DNA of 64,000 bases, taken from the NCBI GenBank assembly GCA_018398585.1, contig JAGTTD010000015.1, positions 28,663,478-28,727,477 on the forward strand. Reading direction: 5' to 3'. The position numbers were made by a program, and so were the translations under genes. Shown here in pieces: positions 56,113 through 64,000 of the stretch. Numbering within the stretch: the first letter of the stretch is position 1; each line of letters opens with the position of its first letter. Origin of the DNA: Simmondsia chinensis. Its lineage: Eukaryota; Streptophyta; Magnoliopsida; Caryophyllales; Simmondsiaceae. The notes below the pieces were generated by a model. It saw only the letters and a list, made by a program, of their open reading frames with translations. It was not told the DNA's origin and did not search any database.

Positions 56113-57179
56113 ATGTGGCTTCGGCCTATGGCTCCTCCAAAGGGAAGTTGTACGGAAACAACGAGGGGGGAGCTAAAAGACAAAAATAGCCAGATATACT
56201 TGCTAATGTGATGTGCTTTAATTTATGTTAAAATGATTTAACTACTAGAATCATGTAAACAAAATTATCATATTTAATTTATAAATAGAAAAGAAATCAG
56301 TATATAAATTTAGAAGAGGAATTGGTAGGAGAGAAGCAAGTACTCGAGGGCGACGTTGCCTCAAAAAGACAAAAACTCGAGCTTGATGTTGTGCTCTTGG
56401 ACGCTAAAAGAAAGGTGTGCCTTTAGGATAGTTAAATAGCGGGTGGAGTCATGCAGAAGAAAGACGCTGACCTCTAGTGGACTCTACATTATTGGAAATT
56501 AAGCAGATTTTATATATAGAGTTTAAGTCCTGAGGCGTACGTTTGTGAATCTTGTTGGAGTAGTTGAGTTTTAGAATCTACGGATAAGGAAGTGAAAGCT
56601 TGGATGTTCTACAACCACTTCCAAATTTCTTTTGTATTTCAATGCGTACTTGTGTTTTGTAGTCGTACTATTGCTCAAGATGCTTTTGCAATACAATCAA
56701 AGTGTTTGTGAAAGTGTATGAGAAGGTATATCATTTATGCTTTTTGCCGGAGTATGCTACATTTGCCCTTATGAATTTAACTTGTGGCATTGGTTCAAGG
56801 TTCAGACTGCCAAACCTCGAGTATCAATGAGTTGATCTTGGATTGGTGACCCCCAAATTGTTTCATTTCACTTTAAATCTTATAAGGTATGATCTTGATT
56901 GAGTTTTCTTAAGTTAAGATTGCCTGGCTAGTACTGATTGAATTGGGCTCAAGATAGGTAGCTAAGAACTCATGCCTATCGCCACCCCATTTCTCAACTT
57001 TTGAACCCCGAAAGTAATCTGTTTAAGGAGTGCTTTGCACTGTTGTACTTCAACTGCCGCAAAAATTGGATCTATATCTTATGTGGAAGTCTGCTTAATT
57101 GGAGCATCGGTATAATCCACATTACTTTAAAATCGAAAATAAACACGCCAAAAATAACAAAAAATAAACATAAAAGGTG
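56113..57179. other. Intergenic DNA, no gene seen
   Basis: No long frame, RNA gene or repeat end was recognised. Confidence 0.4.
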
Positions 57180-57632
57180 ATTGTTTAAGGTTAATCCATG
57201 TACAATTCTAACCGCAAAGTCTCATATCAGTGGAAGGACGAGAGGAAATATAAGAAGGGGCTCCGCCCAATGCCTATCAATTATAGGATGAAGCCTTCTT
57301 TGGTGTGTGTCATAGGAAACAGATTCGTTGACCATGCGCCGTGTATTGGTATTGTCGGTCTCATTGGAGTCAATGTTGTTCACTGGTCATATAGGGGGAA
57401 AACATCACACAATAGTCTTATGGGGGTCAACGTTACCTTAAATTGAAGAGACACTCTAGTGCAAATTCATATCCATTGTGAGGCGGTGACGTTGAAATTG
57501 CCATATCAGTATGGACGTGAGATGCAGAGCGTGCAAATTTGATACAATAGGAATACCAATTTATATATCAAGGCGACTCTTCCACCCGCTACCGATCAAT
57601 TTTTAGATGAAACCTCCATTGATACGTAATAT
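57180..57632 (+). mobile_element. TRIM-like element, family B, degenerate
   Basis: Left LTR-like CCAATGCCTATCAATTATAG...GAAGCCTTCTTTGGTGTG and right LTR-like GAATACCAATTTATATATCA...GAAACCTCCATTGATACG enclose about 230 bp with GTTGAAATTGCC and AATTTGATACAAT. Decayed relative to 55325-55864. Confidence 0.5.
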
Positions 57633-57895
57633 TTACCCTTTCGCTCGGGCAATTCTATTTCCGAATTTGCACCTAAAACACATGGAGATCTTAAAGAGAC
57701 AACAGCAACATCAAAATAATGGACAAAAATTATAAGTTGAAGAGATTCAGAGCAATGGGCAGAGATTCAGAGCATCTTATCTCACTGATCACACTCACCA
57801 TGGGGATCTCCCCAAAACATGACAATCATATCTTAGCTGCCCCTGCCCCATTTCTTCTTTACATTACACTTTATTTTATTTCAATTATTGGTTGT

Positions 57896-58500
57896 CGCAC
57901 GGTTTTCGATAATTGGCGACAAAATTACAATATAAAATAGGTAAGTCGTACAAACGAGCCTTGAGTCAATCTGTATAGAGACAGGGATCAAAAGAGACAA
58001 TACAATATTTGTCTTTTTTTCGATGCACATCCATAAAGCTGAATTTATTTTTCTAATAAGTAAGAGAATATGATTTTCTATTCAATAGATACAAAAGCTA
58101 AAGTAACAAAGGGAAGAAAATGAAAGACTCAAACCTCTGAACTCAACTAGGAGTGTAATCATGGGCAAAGTCGGGAACATGTGGAACAATCTACGGGGTC
58201 TCTCATGGTCCGCAATTGACGGCTTGCCTAATAAGGGAACCGTGAAACATGTGGAGTGGATATTCTGGATCTAGATCTCGGAGTAGAAGTCGAGAACAAT
58301 CTACGGGATCTTCCATGCAATGGTGAATAGTAGAGATGTGAGTGCAGCCAACTAGTGCTTTGAGCCGATTTATGACCCTTCATTGAATTTTGTAAGATGA
58401 AGAGATTTCTTGCCTCCCAAATGACTTTGACTATAGCGAAGAAGGACAATAACTTTATTGCGTAAAATGTTTGCATATTTAGGCATCAAACAACTTGAAC
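57896..58500 (-). mobile_element. LINE 3' ends, with a trace of ORF2
   Basis: 57900-57990 carries the shared terminus (ATTGGCGACAAAATTACA, GTCGTACAAACGAGCC). At 58480-58230 the minus strand reads AIVKVIWEARNLFILQNSM, resembling the end of the L1 zf-RVT/RNase H linker. A second T-rich terminus lies at 58012. These may be two stacked insertions. Confidence 0.45.
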
Positions 58501-59857
58501 TTTAAATATATTGACTTTGCTTAACGTATAAAAGAAAAGTATTGTTAACAATATAAATTTTTTTTTTTTTGGATTATCTAAATATTAATGCAAATTATAG
58601 AAAAATATTTCAACATTTGCATTAAAGGAATACATAAATATTAACTTTGAGTACTCAATTTTGGCAGAAAATCACAATATTAAAATAACTTTACGAGTCA
58701 ATATTTACTTTATGTGCTAGATATATTTTGCGGGTTTTCATCAAATTAGATCCATTTATTATTAGTGTGATTGAAAAAAATAAATTTTAATTTTAATATT
58801 CAGGGGTTTATAAATCGGGTTAAAACTAGATGGATTTAAATTCATCATCGAAACCAAATCAACCCAATATGTATATTTTTAGGCGTAGCTCAATGCGAAT
58901 GCATCATAATACGTGTTAACAATTACGTATTTTTTTTCAATTTTATAGTCATTTCATGAATTCGATGAAATGAAATTTAATAACTCTATTTTTAAAAACG
59001 AACAATATTTATGTTATATTTGTGACTGAGCCAAATGTCAATAGGCACAATGCAGATGCCTAAATTCAAAGTATCATTATGCACAATTTTTCCTAATTTC
59101 TTTTGGTTTGGTCTCGTATTATAGACTGGTGTGACCTGTGTAGATCCAATAATTAATCAGGATTCTCATGAATCATAAGTCGCCTTTTGTGGGATTAAGC
59201 TGGGCTCGGTCCAAATAGAAAAAAATTGATCCCTCACCAACCCGTCAATTGTAAATTGACGGGGTTGACTTGTCAACCAAATACCGGGTCAGGTTGGGTA
59301 CTTGAGGGGATCAAACCACGTCAGATTATGGGTCTTCTCAACTATTTGGCAACCTCAAAGTGAGAAGTTAACCGATTTGTCCACTGCTACCGGATTTTGT
59401 CATGTTTCAAAAGGAACTGCTTCAAACGTAGAATTTTACATACCATTGCCTCTCCTGAATCAACCATGGTCTGATGTCAACATGGGCTTTGTGTTATTTC
59501 AAACAAGGTGTGGTGCTCATTCCATTTGATAAATGGTAAAAACGTTAACTGATGCATTTCTTAACTGGATATACAGAGTCGATATTTTCTCACACCCACT
59601 AGATAAATAGGTTAGAACATAATATAACATAAACATGAGCACGCTTAGAATACAAATTCAAAACCGAACAAGATAAAACATATGATATAAACGAGACAAA
59701 ACACATCCATTACTGCGGTTCACCTCACAAAAGAAACTTCCATCTTAAGACTTTTTCCCTCTTTTTGGACCTAAGTTTCATATCTTATAATATTCATAGT
59801 ATTTATATAGCATGAGCCCTGTGTTACACTATCCTGTATTATATTATAAGTTTGCTG
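58501..59857. other. AT-rich intergenic DNA downstream of the SMP gene
   Basis: No gene is recognised. The 3' end and polyadenylation site of the SMP gene should lie here, just below 59858 (for example AATAAA-like ATATAAT motifs near 59840), but cannot be fixed. Confidence 0.35.
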
Positions 59858-62442
59858 CTACTCTCTGTACTTCTGCTGATTGACCCTAGCGGCAGCCGCC
59901 ACCGACTCTCCCACCCCACCTAGGTTGGTGGCCATCTTCGGGTTGTTTCGAATCTCTGCTGCTATCACCCCCTCTGCGTCTTGCAGTGTCGCCGCCTTGT
60001 CATCCGTCAACTTGGTTGTTGCATCCTGTGACAACGTACAAGTATTTCAATAGATGAACTATTCTGAAAGTTGAAACTGTTTGATGACGACTAAAAAACC
60101 CAAAAACAATAACTTGACAAGATCTTTCAGGTTTGAAGAATAGTAAAAAATTACATGAATATTGGAAACAAAGAGTAAAATATAACCTTACAATCGGGTT
60201 TAAAAGCCTATGTAGCATATCGATGAATTAATTATCCAAAAGACCAAATGACTGTTTGGTTCAGTATTTTCTGTTTACCACGTATGATTTCTGGGAACCT
60301 AAAACTATATTATGAAAACTATGTATTTTAAAACTTTTATAAGTTCCATTTTCAAGCTCTCGTTTTTTGGCTTGAATTTTTCAATGATTTGAGAGAAAAC
60401 TCCCGATACAAAAGTCGGGGTACCAGTCAAAGCAAAGCCCAAGAAGGCCCACAAAAGCAGAATAAAAGAGACAAAAAAAGTAATTTCCAAAAACAGAAGT
60501 AAAACACCCCAAGAACTAGATGCTTGCACTAGCGTCAATTCCTAAGTTTTTTTGGTTGAATAAAAATTGAAAACAAGAAACTACAAGAAGAAAATTTATT
60601 TTTGAAACTCGAGTCTCAGTTTCTTTAACTCCGAAAACTAAAAATAAAAAGTGCACAAAGACCTTATTACACAAGTCAACACATTTTATATAGTAAGATA
60701 TCAATCGTTCATAAAAGTATAGTTTTATAACTAATTAGAGAGAATTCTCAATACAAAACTAACGCACTTACCGAAGTAGAGTTCCAGAAAACCCACAAAA
60801 GTGGGAAAAAGGAAAGAGTGAATAATTGTTAAATACTCTCTTTTATTCAATTCTCTTCGATGTTTTTTGTGTGTTTTACCACCTAGCACGGATAAACGGT
60901 TTTTTTTTCTTGATAAATAGCAAAAAAATCGCAATACAAAAGTCGACACCCTTGGTGCCGATATTCTAATTATCAGAAAAAATATTCTTTTTTTTGATAA
61001 TTAGACATTAATTTCTTAAAAATTTATATTGTAAATGGATTACCCCGAGGACATCGCCAAGGGTGGTCTTGAGTTCATCACTCATCACACGAGCGTTCCA
61101 CGTGGCAGCGGACTGGGCCTTGGCCCCTAACCCTTCAGGAGGGGTTTCAGTGCTGCCGATGGCCCGCATCTCAGCGGTTTGTATGGCAGCAGCGTCACTC
61201 TGCTCTATGGGCTTGTCTCCGGCCGATAGGGCAGTTGCCTCTAGGGCCTCCCCAATTGTCACCGCATCCCAGTCTAGCGCTGTTGGAGGCGCTACATCAC
61301 TTGCTCGGATTGGGTTTGGGTTCGGTTCTGCGTATCGTGCCACAACCTACACATTGTATAAACATATGCCCAAATTAATAGTCAGGTAGTCTTCGAGTTT
61401 TACTTTGTTCACTTCAGAGCTCTTAGTCTGTGTTGATCTTTTGTATGAATTTTTGTTTTAACTATTAAAAAAATTGCTCCACTTCTGTTGTAGATAGAAG
61501 TGTCAACCAGTCGAGTTGAATCCAACAGAGCACCCTTACTTGAACTCAACTCATGAAGCTTATGAGTGCACTCGAACACTGCTCGTTATGAAAACTTATA
61601 GTATTATTACTCACATCAACTCCTAAAATCTTTGGAAACCACGTTACATGTAAATATATGCCTATAAGCTACTATCGAACCACCATCTTTTCCTTATTGG
61701 GCTATACTAAGTTATAGTATCCATGAGTCCTCATAAAATTTTTTAATAGACTTGAGTCCTCTAAATAATTGTTTGCTAATTTTAACAATCCGAGTACCCG
61801 ATGTCTGAAACTTGGCTCATTAATCGTATTGAGCCTACTTGTTCTCAGTTCGAGAAGCAAATCGGGCCCAAACCGAGTTCTTAATGAGGGTCCAAACCAT
61901 AAGCATATACACATACATATATACACACATATATAAACTTAGTATTATAAATGCATTGATGTGTTTATAGTGAATCATATATAAGTCCTTTTCACAATTA
62001 TGAATAATATTTAACAACAAACTAAAAATATAACCAAATTTTAAAAGGTAATCGAAGCAACTACTTCTATTGCTTAGCTAGAACATAATGTCCTTTCGAA
62101 CGACTCAATACATACCTGGTCACCGACGCACTCGGTGACAACACGGCGACCATCAACCACTGTCTCAGTAACCGTCATTCCCTCCTCCCTCCCCACATCA
62201 GTGGCAGCCCCGCGCTTCACGGCCCCAGCCTGAACGTTCTTACCAGCGGCTGATTGCATGATGGTGGCGGGGGCACCTCTCTGAGTATGACCCAGAACCT
62301 GGTTCTCCGCCGACTGCATGGCAGCTGCGTCCTGCGGTGCTATTGGCTTGTTCGCTATCTGCTCTGATACCATGAAAACATCACCGTATTTTATCGGCGG
62401 CGCCGTCGGTTGCTCCGGCCACCGTGGCTGTTCTTGAGCCAT
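59858..62442 (-). CDS. Seed maturation protein (SMP) family LEA protein, three exons
   Basis: Exons 62116-62442, 61044-61346 and 59858-60025, all phase 0 with GT-AG introns; 265 residues, a normal length for the LEA_5/D-34 (SMP) family. The start MAQEQPRWPEQP has a good context (GAAATGG). Three SMP repeats are visible, one per exon: DAAAMQSAENQVLGHTQRG with MQSAA; DAAAIQTAEMRAIGSTE with AQSAATWNARV and KTTLGDVL; and DAEGVIAAEIRNNP with GGVGESVAAAARVNQ. SMP/LEA proteins are hydrophilic, largely unfolded, accumulate late in embryogenesis and protect cells during drying. The upstream ABRE-like boxes agree with ABA and seed regulation. Intron 2 carries LINE tail pieces. Confidence 0.93.
60900..61015 (-). 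mobile_element. LINE tail pieces in intron 2 of the SMP gene
   Basis: TTTTCTTGATAAATAGCAAA with AAAATCGCAATACAAAAGTC, and TTTTTTGATAATTAGACATT, are short 3' LINE termini in minus orientation. The second ends about 30 bases before the exon 2 donor. Confidence 0.45.
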
Positions 62443-62563
62443 TTCTAAAATGTAAATTTTGTTTTCTTTTTTTATTTTAATTTTCTTTTGTTTTCATGAT
62501 GGTAGGGTTTGGGTTTTAGTAGGTTAAGAATGTTTTGCTGTACAGGTGGGATGAGGAGGAGGC

Positions 62564-62680
62564 GACACGTGGAGATACACCTGTCGAAGTATTAGGAGTA
62601 CACCATTGTCAATGCACACGTGGCACGCCTTGTTGACTTACCAGTTTGTTTGTCTAGGGTTACATTGTGAACACGTGCTA
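62564..62680 (-). promoter_or_regulatory. Three G-box/ABRE-like elements upstream of the SMP gene
   Basis: GACACGTGGA (62564-62573), CACACGTGGC (62615-62624) and AACACGTGCT (about 62670-62679) lie 120-240 bp upstream of the ATG, spaced about 50-55 bp apart. ACGTG cores are the binding site of ABF/ABI5-type bZIP factors. Clusters like this are usual in ABA-induced LEA promoters. Confidence 0.7.
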
Positions 62681-62799
62681 TACTTAATTTGAGTGTAACA
62701 ACACTAGCTTTGTCTCTCGAATGTTCATTTTTGGATGCTCTTATATTTTTTTGATATTTTAATATATATAATGAGTTATTTTAAAATTTGAAATTAGGG

Positions 62800-64000
62800 A
62801 ATTTTTTTTTGATAAATATAGAGTATTGCTCGAGATTACACCAACCGGCATCCCAACTAAGGGGACCCGAAAGATATTTTAATACAATAAGCCTAAAATA
62901 TTCATCCCCAAAATACCAAGAAACAAAAAAAAAAAACAAAAAACGAAAGCAACCACAAGAGGTCATGAATTCATAGACCAGGCTTGGAAACATTGAACAT
63001 TGCTTGCTGCGTCAACCGGAGAGTATGGGAATGTGTTACACCATCCTTTAACCCAGAAGCCAACTCTTAGTCTAATTGACCACTCGGTGTCCTTGACATT
63101 CCAATTAGCCTGCTCGAACACTAATTTGTTTCTTGCCCCCTAGACTTCCCACATTATAATAAAAAAGAGCGTAAGCCATACTTTCTTTTGGAATTTCCCT
63201 CCGACTTTAGCCGCTATCCATTGAAAGAAGTGATCCGTGATAGATCTAGACGATACCCAATTTAAACCCCACCATTTAAGACAAAGAGTCCAAACCTTCC
63301 ATGTTTCCTCACATCCTAAGAAGAGGTGGTCTATAGTCTCTGGGACCTTACTACAAAGAGGGCACTATTTCTCATCTTCTGGTATAATGCCAATTCTTCA
63401 AAGACGTTCTTTAATGTTCATCGTACCAAGCAATGCCATCCAGGCTAATAATTCAACTTTCGGGGGTGCCAATCCCTTCCACGCTCCACATACAAGATGA
63501 TCCACTATGAAGGCTCTGGGGGTGCCTATGGAAACTGTCTCCACGAAAGACTTCACTAAGAAATGGCCAGCACTATTATTACTCCACTACATTCCGTCTC
63601 TCGTACCCGGCATTGGGGCCACAACCACCAAAATTTGGGTAAGTGCGGACAAGTTCGGTTCCTTCCTAAGGAAGAAGCGACGTCTCCAATTAAGAATCCA
63701 CATCCATTCAACTCCATCCGATGTCCCCATTTGAGCCACAAAATGCTCTTTTTGAAGGGATACTGCAAATAAATCTAGAAATCGAATTTCCAATGAGTCT
63801 TCTCCAAGCCACTTCTATTTCCAAAATTTGATTCTTGTACCATCCCCTAGTTTTAACTTCAACGCATTTACAACTTCCTGTGGGATTTGGAAAGAGTCAA
63901 CTACTTATGCAATTGTTGATCAAGGACTTCGGATTTTACTTCCAGCATGGGCAGGTAGCAGAACCTGTGTAGACCCACCATGAAGCGAACATACAACCTT
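62800..64000 (-). pseudogene. L1 LINE ORF2, C-terminal region, with 3' end
   Basis: On the minus strand from the window edge: LKLGDGTRIKFWK (about 63860), then WILNWRRRFF (about 63680), PPKVELLAWMALLGT (about 63430), and the zf-RVT zinc finger CPLCSKVPETIDHLFLGC (about 63370-63310) with WWGLNWVS. All are typical of plant L1 ORF2 downstream of the reverse transcriptase. Stops and frame changes break it. The 3' end is the A-rich terminus at about 62800-62830. The RT and endonuclease would lie beyond the window. Confidence 0.8.

Noticed and set aside
61063..61389. 108-codon plus-strand frame
   Set aside because: It is antisense to exon 2 of the SMP gene, which is clearly the real coding strand.

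Overview
This is a stretch of plant nuclear genome, most likely a eudicot. It has long AT-rich introns and intergenic DNA, three plant-type genes, Ty1/copia elements primed by initiator-tRNA-Met, plant L1 LINEs, SINEs with an Au-type 3' end, and a small fragment of plastid 23S rRNA. I cannot place the species from the sequence.

Three genes are supported. (1) At about 2.5-14.7 kb (+), a seven-exon gene encodes a large nuclear PHD-finger/GNAT acetyltransferase-like protein of the IDM1 (INCREASED DNA METHYLATION 1) family. It carries a seven-copy AT-hook repeat, a second repeat near the N-terminus and a 61-residue repeat at the C-terminus. One extra C in exon 5 breaks the frame inside the acetyltransferase core. 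(2) At 22.96-23.88 kb (-) lies an OVATE family protein (OFP) in two exons. (3) At 59.86-62.44 kb (-) lies a three-exon seed-maturation/LEA (SMP) protein, with three ACGTG-core ABRE-like boxes upstream.

Most of the rest is mobile DNA, much of it nested. From left to right: a decayed hAT transposase (1-0.86 kb); a 5S-rRNA-headed SINE family with six copies (1.5, 11.8, 20.2, 24.1, 31.5 and 40.8 kb); Au-tail and tRNA-headed SINEs in the introns of gene 1; a 5.2-kb copia element with 132-bp LTRs (24.3-29.5 kb) sitting in the T-tail of one of the 5S-SINEs; very small LTR elements with 72-bp LTRs (11.7, 21.1, 34.3-34.7, 38.6 and 40.2 kb); a second TRIM-like family (22.1, 38.9, 55.3 and 57.2 kb); L1-type LINE remnants, including a 1.77-kb ORF1-only element at 43.9-46.7 kb that is itself split by a 1.05-kb TRIM; a 6.46-kb copia element with long LTRs and a badly decayed interior (48.3-54.8 kb); several MITEs; and the C-terminal part of an L1 ORF2 at the right edge.

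The strongest candidates for something new are the SINE family that joins a 5S rRNA head to an Au-type tail, and one member (20.0-20.5 kb) that appears to be a single-event chimera of that SINE with the 3' end of a LINE. The tandem-repeat architecture of the IDM1-like protein, the 72-bp-LTR mini-retrotransposons and the ORF1-only LINEs come next. The genes show no sign of working together; they are unrelated neighbours separated by transposons.
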